DNA of 36,975 bases from Verrucomicrobiia bacterium Tous-C4TDCM (lineage in GTDB: Bacteria; Verrucomicrobiota; Verrucomicrobiia; Verrucomicrobiales; Akkermansiaceae). Shown in pieces: positions 16,126 to 24,683 of this stretch. A program made the position numbers and the translations under genes. Every line of letters begins with the position of its first letter. The stretch's first letter is position 1. The stretch lies in contig NEUO01000020.1 in NCBI GenBank assembly GCA_002304315.1, forward strand, positions 1 to 36,975. The letters run 5' to 3'. The notes below the pieces were generated by a model. That model made no database searches and was not told where the DNA came from. It saw only the letters and a list, made by a program, of their open reading frames with translations.

Positions 16126-16764
16126 CTAGGCAAGCAGATCGGATTCCGCAACTCCGGGGTTGGGGCGATTGCGTCGCCCGAACACCGCCAGCCACTCCCG
16201 GCCTTCCCGCCCCGGATACGCACGGCCGGGCATCCGGTCTTTCCGCAGCTCGAACCAAGGTGAAAGTAATTCCACGATTTCTTCCCGGGTGGCCGCAAAG
16301 GGCGGGCCTTCTTCCTGCTCCCCCGGATCCCAGGGAGTCAGGAAATAGAGCCCAACCAGATGTCCACCCACCGGCAGGATCTCAGCCATCGCCCGGGCAT
16401 AAGCGGGCCGCAGCGAGGGATCGATCGCGCAAAAACAGGTGTGCTCCCACACCGCGTCGAACTCGCGGCCGATCCGCCAATCCGCTTCGAAAAGATTTCC
16501 CGACAAGTAATCCTCGTGGCCCACCCGCGGCACCGCCCGGGCCTTGGCCACCGCGGTCTCCGAGAGGTCGAGACCGGTGGCTCCGATCCCCCGCCCTGCC
16601 AGTTCCCGCACATCGTGACCGCTGCCGCAGCCGGGCACCAGCACCCGCCGCGCCTGATGAAGTTCCACGCCTGCCTCATCGAGGAATTCCGACAGCGGCG
16701 GCGCTCCGTATCCCTTGTCCCAAGGCGTGTCGTTCCTTTGCCAGCGGTCTTCCCAATCCGTCAT
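16126..16764 (-). CDS. TPMT-family SAM-dependent methyltransferase
   Basis: This encodes 212 residues from ATG 16764 (MTDWEDRWQRNDTPWDKGYG). The Trp-rich N-terminus and the SAM-binding motif LVPGCGSGHDVRELAGRG, followed by ATGLDLSETAVAKA, are characteristic of the thiopurine S-methyltransferase-like family, which methylates thiols, thiocyanate, halides or chalcogen oxyanions. FDAVWEHTCFCAIDP and a C-terminal WFELRKDRMPG also match. The physiological substrate cannot be predicted. It starts 4 bases after the upstream gene and ends 20 bases before the HtrA gene, so it is within the six-gene run. Longer N-terminal starts were rejected because they precede the conserved Trp block. Confidence 0.88.
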   Translation of the reverse strand: MTDWEDRWQRNDTPWDKGYGAPPLSEFLDEAGVELHQARRVLVPGCGSGHDVRELAGRGIGATGLDLSETAVAKARAVPRVGHEDYLSGNLFEADWRIGREFDAVWEHTCFCAIDPSLRPAYARAMAEILPVGGHLVGLYFLTPWDPGEQEEGPPFAATREEIVELLSPWFELRKDRMPGRAYPGREGREWLAVFGRRNRPNPGVAESDLLA

Positions 16765-16768
16765 CGCG

Positions 16769-17770
16769 TTAGAGTCCGAGGTAGTTCGGCATATCGTTCC
16801 GCTGGGAGGACGGAGACTGCGTGGTGCTTCCAAAAGAAATCACCGCGCCGATTCCCGCGGCATGGGATCCCCCCAGCCGCGGCGGCACGTCGAACGATGG
16901 AAAGCGGAAGCGTGCCCGGTGCCTCGCGATCGAAATTCCACCCGCTGCGATCAGCAGCGCAGACGCCATGATCCCGCCGGGGACTCCGTAGCGCTGGCCC
17001 CAAGCCTTAGCCTGCAGCACCGCCGGCGACTCCGCCTTGGCAGGTGCTTCCTCTTTGACTCGACGCGCCACTGGCGTCGCCGGCTCGTCTTTCACCAGTC
17101 CCGCCGCACGCTCCATCCAGTAGATGCGGATCGAAAGCTGCACGCAGAATGCCTCGATCTGCGCGAGCGCATCGGGCTTCTCCAACGCTTCCTCGACCGA
17201 TGAAATCAAGGCGCGCCGCTGCTCCGGGGCCGACACCGTATCGCTCAGCAGCGGGCTCACGTAGATGTCCGATTTCTGCGGAGCCCCCAAGTAGTAGTAG
17301 ACCACCACCGCCGGCTTCCCTTCCGAAAAGAAGCGCTCCACCACCTCTTCCTCGCGCACCCCGGACGGGATCGCCTGGTGCCCGTCGAACAGGTAAACAA
17401 AGAGATCCACCTGCGAATCCCCGGAGTGATATTTCAGAAAGCTCTCCCGGTCCCGGGCATCCTTGCTTCCTAACAGCTTCTGGGGGTCCACCAGGAATGT
17501 TTCGGGACGGGCTCCGAAGTAGGCGTTCAGATACTGCTCGTCCACCTCCGGCGAAACATTCTCGGCCGCGGCGATCTCCTCGCTGGTCGGCGCAGGGACG
17601 TCCGCCGCTTCCTGCGGCACTTCCGGCACCTCCTCGGTGAGCAATTCCAAGCCTGGCAAAATCTCGCCCTTCTCCAGCGACTTGCGATCCTCATCGAGCC
17701 AAGCCGGCATCGGCGGCTCGGCGGCACCCACGACCAGCCCGGCGGTAAGCACCCACGCCAGAGCCTTCAC
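16769..17770 (-). CDS. membrane-anchored protein of unknown function, partner of TPM protein
   Basis: The 333 residues begin with GTG (GTGA overlap with the preceding gene). A signal peptide (MKALAWVLTAGLVVGAAE) is followed by a Glu/Pro-rich linker and a globular region (about 80-225) containing VDLFVYLFDGHQAIPSGV and GKPAVVVYYYLGAPQKSDIY. A transmembrane helix follows (about 268-286; GGIMASALLIAAGGISIA) with a short basic cytoplasmic tail ending in MPNYLGL. The globular part has the size and spacing of a periplasmic sensor or TPM-like fold, but I cannot assign a family. Topology is outside-in with a large periplasmic domain. Its coupling to the zinc-ribbon/TPM gene suggests the two products act together. 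Confidence 0.7.
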   Translation of the reverse strand: MKALAWVLTAGLVVGAAEPPMPAWLDEDRKSLEKGEILPGLELLTEEVPEVPQEAADVPAPTSEEIAAAENVSPEVDEQYLNAYFGARPETFLVDPQKLLGSKDARDRESFLKYHSGDSQVDLFVYLFDGHQAIPSGVREEEVVERFFSEGKPAVVVYYYLGAPQKSDIYVSPLLSDTVSAPEQRRALISSVEEALEKPDALAQIEAFCVQLSIRIYWMERAAGLVKDEPATPVARRVKEEAPAKAESPAVLQAKAWGQRYGVPGGIMASALLIAAGGISIARHRARFRFPSFDVPPRLGGSHAAGIGAVISFGSTTQSPSSQRNDMPNYLGL

Positions 17771-18420
17771 TTGGTCACCTCCGAAGTCTTCGGACCCACC
17801 TGCCGGTGGCCCTCGCGGATCCGGCGGGCGATCTCTCCGGTCTTGGCGGGCGGCGCCACCTTGCGTTCGAAGCGCTCCGGATCGCGGCGGGCCTGTGCCG
17901 CCCGCTTGGCCAGGATTTTCCCGAGCTGGGAAACCGTCCGCACCGTGCCCTCCGCAAAGCGGCCTTCCAGCCAGTAGGCGTGCGCTCGGCTCAGGCAGAG
18001 AAACGTGTCTTCTTCCGTCAAATATGGATCGAGCAGGTAGCCCCAGGTCACCGAAGCGGACTTCGTTTCCGGGTCGATCACCAGCAGGATGCCCGCCTCG
18101 TTCGGACGATCGACCGGCACATCCTCGAAAGCCGCGCGGTTCAGCAGCCAGAAGCCAAACTGCCGCACATTGCCGCCGCCCTTGCCCGATCCCGTGTAAA
18201 CCGCGAAGAACAACTGCGGGAACCGCCGGCTGAAATCATCAAGCGCGCCCTGCACCTTGCTCCGCTCCCGGCTCTTCATCAATCCGGCGACATCCGCGAG
18301 GCGTCGCAGCGAAACATTGTCCTTGCCGTGCCGCGCGTCCATCTCGGCGATCCCGAAGCCGCAGTGCGGGCACAAGCCTGCTCCTCGGTGGATCACTTGC
18401 ACGCAGCGGGGGCACTTCAT
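17767..18420 (-). CDS. zinc-ribbon protein with TPM (YgcG-type) domain
   Basis: This encodes 217 residues. The N-terminal zinc ribbon is MKCPRCVQVIHRGAGLCPHC (two CX2C pairs, residues 3-6 and 17-20). A TPM-type domain follows (about 40-165), with ADVAGLMKSRERSKVQGALD, FPQLFFAVYTGS, NEAGILLVIDPETKSASVTW and YLLDPYLTEEDTFLC. The tail is basic. TPM domains occur in YgcG-like membrane proteins and in photosystem-repair phosphatase homologues; their biochemical activity is unsettled. No signal peptide, so it should be cytosolic. It is the first gene of the six-gene minus-strand run and overlaps the next by 4 bases. Domain call is from motif pattern. Confidence 0.75.
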   Translation of the reverse strand: MKCPRCVQVIHRGAGLCPHCGFGIAEMDARHGKDNVSLRRLADVAGLMKSRERSKVQGALDDFSRRFPQLFFAVYTGSGKGGGNVRQFGFWLLNRAAFEDVPVDRPNEAGILLVIDPETKSASVTWGYLLDPYLTEEDTFLCLSRAHAYWLEGRFAEGTVRTVSQLGKILAKRAAQARRDPERFERKVAPPAKTGEIARRIREGHRQVGPKTSEVTK

Positions 18421-18431
18421 GGGACCCGCTT

Positions 18432-18469
18432 ACGCTATGGAGCCTGCAGTATTTCGTCAAAACGAAATA
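18432..18469 (-). promoter_or_regulatory. possible promoter with 8-bp inverted repeat operator upstream of the TPM-protease operon
   Basis: TATTTCGT (18450-18457) and ACGAAATA (18462-18469) form a perfect inverted repeat with a 4-base loop. On the minus strand, TTGACG (18460-18455) overlaps it and is followed at 17 bases by TAGCGT (18437-18432), only 11 bases before the ATG at 18420. The -10 is weak. With no T-run, this is more likely an operator or promoter than a terminator of the opposite strand. Confidence 0.4.
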
Positions 18470-18495
18470 TCAAACATTGCCTCACAAATGCCCGC

Positions 18496-19911
18496 TCACG
18501 CCACGACGGCGCGCACCACCTTGCCGTGGACGTCGGTCAGGCGGAAATCCCGGCCGGAATAGCGGAAGGTCAGTTGCTCGTGATCAAAGCCCAGCAGGTG
18601 CAGGATGGTCGCGTGGAGATCATGGACGTGGACCGGCTTTTCGACCGCCTTGTAGCCGAACTCGTCGGTCGCCCCGTGGACATGGCCGCCCTTGACCCCG
18701 CCGCCGGCCATCCAGACGGTGAAGCCGTAGTGGTTGTGGTCGCGGCCCTTCATCACGCCCTGGTTCGAGCCGGCCTGCGGCAGTTCGACCGCCGGAGTAC
18801 GGCCGAACTCGCCGCCCCACAGGACCAGCGTCTCGTCCAACAAACCGCGCATCTTGAGATCGGCAAGGAAGGCCCCGATGCCCTGGTCGCACTCCTTGGC
18901 GAGTCGGCGATGGTCCTCGATGTTGTCGTGGCTGTCCCAGGGCTGGCCGTTGCCGTGCCAGAGCTGGATGTAGCGGACGCCCCGCTCTAACAAGCGCCGG
19001 GCCATCAGGCACTGGCGGGCGAAAGCACCCGGCCCGTAAAGGTCTCGGACATGCTGCGGCTCCTTCTTCACGTCGAAAGCATCGGTCGCCTCGCTCTGCA
19101 TCCGGTAGGCCAGCTCGAAGCTGCGGATCCGGGCTTCGAGCTGCGGGTCGTGGCCGCGCGAGGCAATGTGCCGCTCGTTGACCTTCCTCAGGAAATCGAG
19201 CTGCCGCGCTTGCCGCGAATCGCGTGCGGCGGGGTTGCGGAGGTTCTCGATCATCTTGTCGACGTCCTCGATCGAGCTGTCGAGATAGGTGCCTTGGAAG
19301 TTCCCGGGCAGGAACGACGAGCGCCAGTTCTCCGCGCGCTTGATCGGCATGCCGCCGGGGCAGAGCGAAACGTAGGCCGGCAGGTTCTCGTTTTCGCTGC
19401 CAAGCCCGTAGCTGATCCACGAGCCCATCGAGGGCCGTGAAAGCCGGCCATCACCGCAGTTCATCAGCATCAGCGACGGCTCGTGGTTCGGCACGTCCGC
19501 CGTCATCGAGCGGATCACGCAGAGGTCGTCGGCGTGCTGGGCGGTGTGATGGAACAGCTCGCTGACCTCGAGACCGCTCTTGCCGTAACGCTGGAACTTG
19601 AAAGGCGTCCGCAGCGCGGCTCCGGTCGGGCGCTCGGTCTTGAGGCCTTCGAGCGGCATCGTCTTGCCGTGGAATTCCTGAAGCTTGGGCTTGGGGTCGA
19701 AGGTGTCCACCTGCGACGGCCCGCCGTTCATGAAAAGGTGGACCACCCGCTTGGCCTTGGGCGCAAAGTGCGGCTGCGAGCTGGTCATTGCCGAGGCATT
19801 GCCGCCCAGCAGACCGCCCAGCGCCAGGCCGCCGAAGCCCATCCCGCAGCGCTCCAGGAAGTCGCGGCGGTCGAGGACGATGTCGTTCGCGGTAAGTCGG
19901 TGGTGGGACAT
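18496..19911 (-). CDS. DUF1501 Tat-exported sulfatase-like protein
   Basis: DUF1501 proteins have an alkaline-phosphatase/sulfatase-like fold; they are abundant in Planctomycetota and Verrucomicrobiota, and their function is largely unknown. The protein has 471 residues, with an N-terminal twin-arginine signal (LDRRDFLERCGMGFGGLALG). Family blocks are VVHLFMNGGPSQVDTFDPKP, TVWMAGGGVKGGHVHGATDE and LVLWGGEFGRTPAVELPQAG, with DHNHYGFTVW and HDLHATILHLLGFDHEQL near the C-terminus. These include the Asp/His pattern expected to bind metal. It starts 6 bases after the DUF1549/DUF1553 gene, with which it is nearly always paired. Confidence 0.95.
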   Translation of the reverse strand: MSHHRLTANDIVLDRRDFLERCGMGFGGLALGGLLGGNASAMTSSQPHFAPKAKRVVHLFMNGGPSQVDTFDPKPKLQEFHGKTMPLEGLKTERPTGAALRTPFKFQRYGKSGLEVSELFHHTAQHADDLCVIRSMTADVPNHEPSLMLMNCGDGRLSRPSMGSWISYGLGSENENLPAYVSLCPGGMPIKRAENWRSSFLPGNFQGTYLDSSIEDVDKMIENLRNPAARDSRQARQLDFLRKVNERHIASRGHDPQLEARIRSFELAYRMQSEATDAFDVKKEPQHVRDLYGPGAFARQCLMARRLLERGVRYIQLWHGNGQPWDSHDNIEDHRRLAKECDQGIGAFLADLKMRGLLDETLVLWGGEFGRTPAVELPQAGSNQGVMKGRDHNHYGFTVWMAGGGVKGGHVHGATDEFGYKAVEKPVHVHDLHATILHLLGFDHEQLTFRYSGRDFRLTDVHGKVVRAVVA

Positions 19912-19917
19912 GGCGAT

Positions 19918-22680
19918 TCAGTCGATGAAATGGAACTCGTTCGACGCCCAGAGCATCTGGATCAAGTCAGCCCACGGATCGGCCGACGCCGCACCGGGGA
20001 TGGGATCATTGGAAGTGGGAAACTGACGGGTGAAGTCGCCGACCTCCGCCACCGGCTGCGACTCGCTCTCGCGACCTTCGATGCGGAGGGTCCAGTTGAC
20101 ATTACCGCAGGCGTCGCCGTCGGGAGCCCGAAGTACGAAATCCATCGTATCTCCCGGCTTCACGTCGATCCACGTGCCGGCGATGTCCACCGAAGCATCG
20201 GGCGAAAGCCGCGCCTCGGCGAGCGTCGCGCCCTTGCCGTCGATCCGCCACGCGAGGATGTTGCCGCCTTTCTGGGTGCGGGTGAGTTGGCCGGTCATCC
20301 GCACCTTGCCGGCACCGTTGGAACGCCAACGCATCACCATCGTGTGGCGCGCCGAGGCATGGCCGCCACGGGCCCCGGCGTTCAGCCAGCGGATCGGCGA
20401 GGTGGAAGGGTCGGGGGTGATTTTCCACACGTTGTCGGCGAAGATTGGAAAAGGACTCAGATCGGCGGACGGCTTGCCTTCGTCGGGGCCGTGACGGACT
20501 TCCCAGTATCCGCCGAGCGGCGGCGCGTAGTCGGCGGGATTGGCGCTGCCGATCCAATCTTGCGCGACCTGCATTTCCTCGTCCGAAGGGGCACGGCGGA
20601 ACAACTTCTGATAGATCCAGTGGATCCGCCTGCGATCATCGGGCAGCCCCTTGAACGCCGCATCGCTGCTGAGCCGCGCGGCTTGGCGCAGGACCAGCCG
20701 GCCGTTGAGGAAATAGAGGGCCTGCTGCGGCACCGTGGTCTCGACCCGCTTCGCGCTGTGGTGGTCGGGATGCGGCAGGTCGAAGGAGACAAAAGTCCCG
20801 GGCAAGGTATAGCGATCGACAAAGGCATAGACGCTGCGCCGCACGTCGGAGCCCGCTTCTTCCAAGCGCACCGACCGGCCGCCGGTGCCGCGGGTATCGA
20901 GCACGCCGCTGGTCGCCAGCACCCGGTCGCGCATCGTTTCGAAGTCGAGCCGTCGACGGTTCCACTTCCAGAACATCGTGTTGGCTTGATCGATCGAGTC
21001 GTTCTCCGCCGCCCCCGCGGCCGCGAGGCGGAAGGCCTTTGAAGTCAGCAGCAGGCGGTGCAGTTCCTTGATTGATCCGCCCTTTTGCTGGAACGCCACC
21101 GCAAGGGTATCCAGCAACGGCAGCAAGTCCGGCCGCGGCGTCTGCGGGCCGAAGTCGCCGGGATCCGCCAACGGCGCGCCGAAGTGCCAGGCCCATACCC
21201 GGTTGACGATCACCCGGGCGGTCAGCGGGTTCGCGGGATCGGCGATCTTTTCCGCCAGCGACAGCCGCGGGCTCTTGCCATCCTCGAACTTGCCGCCGCC
21301 GAGGAATGACAGCCATTGGCGATCGAAAGTCTCGCCGCGATTCGCCGGGTTGCCGCGCTCGAAAACCACAGCCTTCCCCCACTGCGCCGCGTCGCCGAGA
21401 CTCATCGCCCGCGGCGGCGAGCCGGGGTGCTCGGCCATCAGCTTGCTCATCGCGCTCAGTCGCTCGCGGCGCCGGTTGCCATCCTCCACGTCCATGAACT
21501 CGTGGACCCGGTCGACCCCGTAATTCAGAGGACAGCCGCCTTTCGCGGAAAGCTGGGCGAGTTCGCCGCCCTCCGCCGCGGCGATCCATTCGTCAGCCAA
21601 GGCGGCACACAAAGCGGATCGCGCCGCATCATCCGCCGCCGCGTCCATCTCGGTGAGCCAGCGCTTCACCCGCTCGGTTCCGGCGTGCTCGTTGAGGAAA
21701 TCCTTCCAGCGCATCAACGCGTTCGGCCGCAACCGGCCGCGCTTGAAACCCTCGCTGGTCGCCATTCCGTGGTTCCATTTCTCCTTCCGCGCCCGCCACG
21801 CGAGCTCGAGGTAGTTCGGAAACGCCTCCTTCGAGCGAAGGTGATCGACCAGCTGCTGGCACAACGCCCGGTCGGCTTCCTCCAGCTTCGCGACCTCCGC
21901 CTGATAGGCTTGGAAGGCCGCCTCTTCGGACGACTTGCCGATCACCGGCTTGTCCTCGGGCTCGACCGTGTGGTCGAAGATGGAGTAGAGCGAGTAGTAG
22001 TCCTTCGTCGTGATCGGATCTGTCTTGTGATCATGGCAGCGGGCGCAGGACACCGTGCTCGACAGGAAGCCGCGGGTCACCACATCCACGCGGTCGTCGA
22101 TCGTTTCCACCTCACCTCCGCGCAGCCCGACGGTGAGAAATCCCAGCGCTGCGAGGTCCGGGTGATCCGGCCAATCCACCAGATGGTCCGCTGCGATCTG
22201 GAGCTTCAAGAAACGCTCGTAGGGCAGATCCGCGTTGAAGGCGTGGATCAGCCAGTCGCGATAGGTGTAGGCGAAGGGATAGCGGTTATCCTGGTCGAAA
22301 TGGTAGCCGCGGGTGTCGGCATAGCGGGCCACATCCATCCAGTGCCGCGCCCAGCGCTCACCGTAGGCCGGACTGGCCAGGAGTTCGTCGATCAAGGCTT
22401 TCCAGGTCGCGTCGTCCGGCGTCGCTTCGATCCTCCGGAGCTGCTCGTCCGAAGGCGGCAGACCGGTCAGTGAAAAGGCCGCGCGCTCGAGCCATTGGCG
22501 CGGTGGGGCTAGCTTCGCCGACACCAGCTTCGACCGCTCCCATGCATTCGCCAGCAGGGCGTCCACCGGATGCGACTCAACTGCTACTTCCGCCTTCACC
22601 GGCGACATGTAGGCCCAGTGCTTTTCCTCCGCGGAGAGGCAGGAAAGCACGGCGAGCAAGATGACGGGGCGATGGATCAA
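19918..22680 (-). CDS. DUF1549/DUF1553 secreted protein with c-type heme motif
   Basis: This 920-residue protein has a signal peptide (MIHRPVILLAVLSCLSAEE). DUF1549 covers about residues 38-240 (RAAFSLTGLPPSDEQLRRIE, YGERWARHWMDVARYADTRG), including a CXXCH motif CARCHDHK at 212-219, suggesting covalent heme c or a zinc site. DUF1553 follows (about 480-770; NPLTARVIVNRVWAWHFGAP, YALPGT-like FVSFDLPHPDHHSAK). A beta-rich C-terminal domain (about 770-900; TWIDVKPGDTMDFVLRAPDG) may bind carbohydrate. The planctomycete cytochrome c (PSC1) domain that often precedes DUF1549 is absent. Role unknown; surface polymer degradation or uptake is commonly proposed. It lies in an operon with the sigma/anti-sigma pair and DUF1501. 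Confidence 0.93.
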   Translation of the reverse strand: MIHRPVILLAVLSCLSAEEKHWAYMSPVKAEVAVESHPVDALLANAWERSKLVSAKLAPPRQWLERAAFSLTGLPPSDEQLRRIEATPDDATWKALIDELLASPAYGERWARHWMDVARYADTRGYHFDQDNRYPFAYTYRDWLIHAFNADLPYERFLKLQIAADHLVDWPDHPDLAALGFLTVGLRGGEVETIDDRVDVVTRGFLSSTVSCARCHDHKTDPITTKDYYSLYSIFDHTVEPEDKPVIGKSSEEAAFQAYQAEVAKLEEADRALCQQLVDHLRSKEAFPNYLELAWRARKEKWNHGMATSEGFKRGRLRPNALMRWKDFLNEHAGTERVKRWLTEMDAAADDAARSALCAALADEWIAAAEGGELAQLSAKGGCPLNYGVDRVHEFMDVEDGNRRRERLSAMSKLMAEHPGSPPRAMSLGDAAQWGKAVVFERGNPANRGETFDRQWLSFLGGGKFEDGKSPRLSLAEKIADPANPLTARVIVNRVWAWHFGAPLADPGDFGPQTPRPDLLPLLDTLAVAFQQKGGSIKELHRLLLTSKAFRLAAAGAAENDSIDQANTMFWKWNRRRLDFETMRDRVLATSGVLDTRGTGGRSVRLEEAGSDVRRSVYAFVDRYTLPGTFVSFDLPHPDHHSAKRVETTVPQQALYFLNGRLVLRQAARLSSDAAFKGLPDDRRRIHWIYQKLFRRAPSDEEMQVAQDWIGSANPADYAPPLGGYWEVRHGPDEGKPSADLSPFPIFADNVWKITPDPSTSPIRWLNAGARGGHASARHTMVMRWRSNGAGKVRMTGQLTRTQKGGNILAWRIDGKGATLAEARLSPDASVDIAGTWIDVKPGDTMDFVLRAPDGDACGNVNWTLRIEGRESESQPVAEVGDFTRQFPTSNDPIPGAASADPWADLIQMLWASNEFHFID

Positions 22681-22773
22681 TTCGTCAGGCGGGACGGGAT
22701 TGGCTGGCGAAATCTTTCACCGCTGGCCAAGATCGCCAGCGCCAAGTTCATCGCGATTTTTCCCAGCGGGCAT

Positions 22774-23745
22774 CTAACGGGCCGGGGCCGCTTGGACCGC
22801 TCGAACGCTGATTTTCGACAGGGCCAGGATCGCCTCATCGGACGCCCCGATCCGGATCTGATCGAAGGTCATGCCCGGGAGGATCTTTGAGCGCACGATC
22901 GGATGCTCACCGGGATCCCTGCCCTCATGCACCTCGATCGTCCCGTCACGCCGGTCGTAGCGCAGGGTCATCGTGCGGGGTCCTGGCAGCAGCGGCGACG
23001 GCATCAAGGGCAGCAGGCGGCGTTTCACATCCAGCGACCAGGATTCTTCCGGTCCGTAGCTGTCCCCGAAAAAGCATATCTCGTAACCATCCTGATAGAG
23101 ACTGAAGCCCGCCCAGCCCGCGGTGTGGAAGGACGGGGCGGCAACGGTCTCGATGGTTGCAAGCAGCACCGGGCGCGATGGCGACAGACTCTCCGGCGGC
23201 AGCGAGAAGTAGGCCTCAAAACCTCTTCCTTCCAAATGGCCGCCCTTCAGTTCCGGCACACCTTTCTCCAAGCGCCAGAAACTGGCTCCCGTGGCCGGAC
23301 GCCGACCCGCCAGCGGCGCACCCGTGTCGAACCGGTCCTCTAACAAGACGGAAGTCTTCAGGTTCACCGATTCGGAGTCCTCCTCGCCCGCCGGGCTTCC
23401 TGACCGCGACCCCGCGACATCAGCGCCCGTCGCTTTCCCGCCAGGCACCTCGGCGGGCGGGAACAGCAGCTTCACACCCCAGCCAGCGGATCCCAGGAGC
23501 AGGAACGCGATCCCCAGCAAGGTGTAGATCTGCCACTGCTTCGCAGCAACCCGCGGCACCGGATCGTCGATCATGTGGTGGCCTTCGAATTCCTCGCACA
23601 GCGCATGATGCAGCAGCACTTGGTCCCGGTAGTGCGCCAGCAGGGCGGGCTCTTCCCGCAACCGCTCCTGAAGCTTCTGGAACCCGGCCTCGTCGAGCGC
23701 GCCCTCGAAGGCATCTGCCACCAGTTGTTGGTCCTTGAGATTCAT
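22774..23745 (-). CDS. membrane-bound anti-sigma factor with LamG-like extracellular domain
   Basis: This encodes 323 residues. The cytosolic N-terminus (1-70) has the short helical anti-sigma pattern (VADAFEGALDEAGFQKLQER, HHALCEEFEGHH). A single transmembrane helix follows (about 72-95; IYTLLGIAFLLLGSAGWGV). The external part has a Gly/Ser linker and a beta-sandwich-like region (about 130-315; AGWAGFSLYQDGYEICFFGD, TMTLRYDRRDGTIEVHEGRD), similar to LamG/laminin-like modules. The gene starts within an ATGA overlap with the ECF sigma gene, so it most likely binds and inhibits that sigma factor in response to an external ligand. FecR-like annotations are common for such proteins. Confidence 0.8.
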   Translation of the reverse strand: MNLKDQQLVADAFEGALDEAGFQKLQERLREEPALLAHYRDQVLLHHALCEEFEGHHMIDDPVPRVAAKQWQIYTLLGIAFLLLGSAGWGVKLLFPPAEVPGGKATGADVAGSRSGSPAGEEDSESVNLKTSVLLEDRFDTGAPLAGRRPATGASFWRLEKGVPELKGGHLEGRGFEAYFSLPPESLSPSRPVLLATIETVAAPSFHTAGWAGFSLYQDGYEICFFGDSYGPEESWSLDVKRRLLPLMPSPLLPGPRTMTLRYDRRDGTIEVHEGRDPGEHPIVRSKILPGMTFDQIRIGASDEAILALSKISVRAVQAAPAR

Positions 23746-24296
23746 GGAAGAGGGATTCCTTGCTCCTGGAAGCGCCGCTCAAGGCACTTGCGCAGGGTGC
23801 CGCGGAGATTGAAAAGGGTCGCCTTCAGGGTCCCGGCGCTGCGGTTGATCGCCTTCGCGTAGTCGCTCAGCGGCGCACCGCTGGCATAGCGGTGCTGGAG
23901 CAGCGCGCGGTCTTTCGGCCGGAGTTTCGAAAGGCAGTGATGCAGGGCCTGGTGGCGGCATTCCAGCTCCTCCGGGTCCGCTTCCAGCGCCGGAGAAATG
24001 CGTTCGACCAGATCGTCGTCGAAAACCAGCCAGCCCTTTGAAGCGAGCCGCCGCCGGTGGTTCATCAGGTGATAGCGGATCACTTGGAACGACCAGGCCT
24101 TGAAGCTGGTCCCGGGTTCGAAGTGGGTCCGCTTCTGCCACAGGATGATGTTCACTTCCTGCAAGAGGTCCCGCGCTCCGGAAGAGCCGGGCATCAGGGC
24201 GCGGATGAAGGCGAGCATCGCCGTCTGGTGGTTGGCCAGCTCGCCCACGAAGGCTTGGGAAACTTCGCTGTCCCCTGGGTTGCCAACGTCGTCCAT
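23742..24296 (-). CDS. ECF sigma factor of the Planctomycetes/Verrucomicrobia type
   Basis: This extracytoplasmic-function sigma factor has 184 residues. Sigma region 2 spans about residues 28-88 (FIRALMPGSSGARDLLQEVN, FKAWSFQVIRYHLMNHRRR). Region 4 spans about 117-176 (CLSKLRPKDRALLQHRYASG, LSDYAKAINRSAGTLKATLF), with a helix-turn-helix. These features match the rhodopirellula-type ECF group. It overlaps the anti-sigma gene by 4 bases and heads the DUF1549/DUF1501 cluster, which is a likely target. No autoregulatory promoter was identifiable in the 110-base upstream gap. Confidence 0.93.
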   Translation of the reverse strand: MDDVGNPGDSEVSQAFVGELANHQTAMLAFIRALMPGSSGARDLLQEVNIILWQKRTHFEPGTSFKAWSFQVIRYHLMNHRRRLASKGWLVFDDDLVERISPALEADPEELECRHQALHHCLSKLRPKDRALLQHRYASGAPLSDYAKAINRSAGTLKATLFNLRGTLRKCLERRFQEQGIPLP

Positions 24297-24407
24297 GGTC
24301 CTGAGTAAAGAGGATGTCCCCCGCGCCGTGAAGGTTTAGATTTCGAGTCCTGACGGCTGACGCGCTTTCCCGCTGGGAATCCCCATTTCCCTGCGTAATC
24401 TGGCGCC

Positions 24408-24683
24408 ATGCCGAACAAGAAGGAACTCCTCGACCTCCACTTCATGGATGCGCGCTGCAAACTGATCGACCTCGCCGCGTTCCTCGACCGCCTCGAACGC
24501 CACCCCGGCGAGGCTGATTTCCGCTTCGAAGGCTTCAAGAAAGCCCTGCCGATCCTGCTGTCCGACCAACCTAACCGCGCCAAAGCCGTCCTCGAATCCC
24601 TCTCCGACCACAGCACCGAACCCGCCGAAAAAGCCCCCTTCCAAGGTGCCTTCGGTGCTCCGCAGACCGTCACTGATCACTGA
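24408..24683 (+). CDS. conserved-looking small protein of unknown function upstream of TatD-like gene
   Basis: This encodes 91 residues that look all-helical and acidic-basic mixed (KKELLDLHFMDARCKLIDLA, AFLDRLERHPGEADFRFEGF, KKALPILLSDQPNRAKAVLE). No signal peptide or metal motif. It reads like a small cytosolic partner protein. It ends 29 bases before the TatD-like hydrolase on the same strand. Its last codons (VTDH and stop) lie within a TGATCAC heptamer repeat, so the C-terminus may be evolutionarily recent. Family not recognised. Confidence 0.75.
   Translation: MPNKKELLDLHFMDARCKLIDLAAFLDRLERHPGEADFRFEGFKKALPILLSDQPNRAKAVLESLSDHSTEPAEKAPFQGAFGAPQTVTDH

Noticed and set aside
19483..21042. 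Plus-strand frame opposite DUF1501/DUF1549
   Set aside because: Antisense of two well-identified genes.
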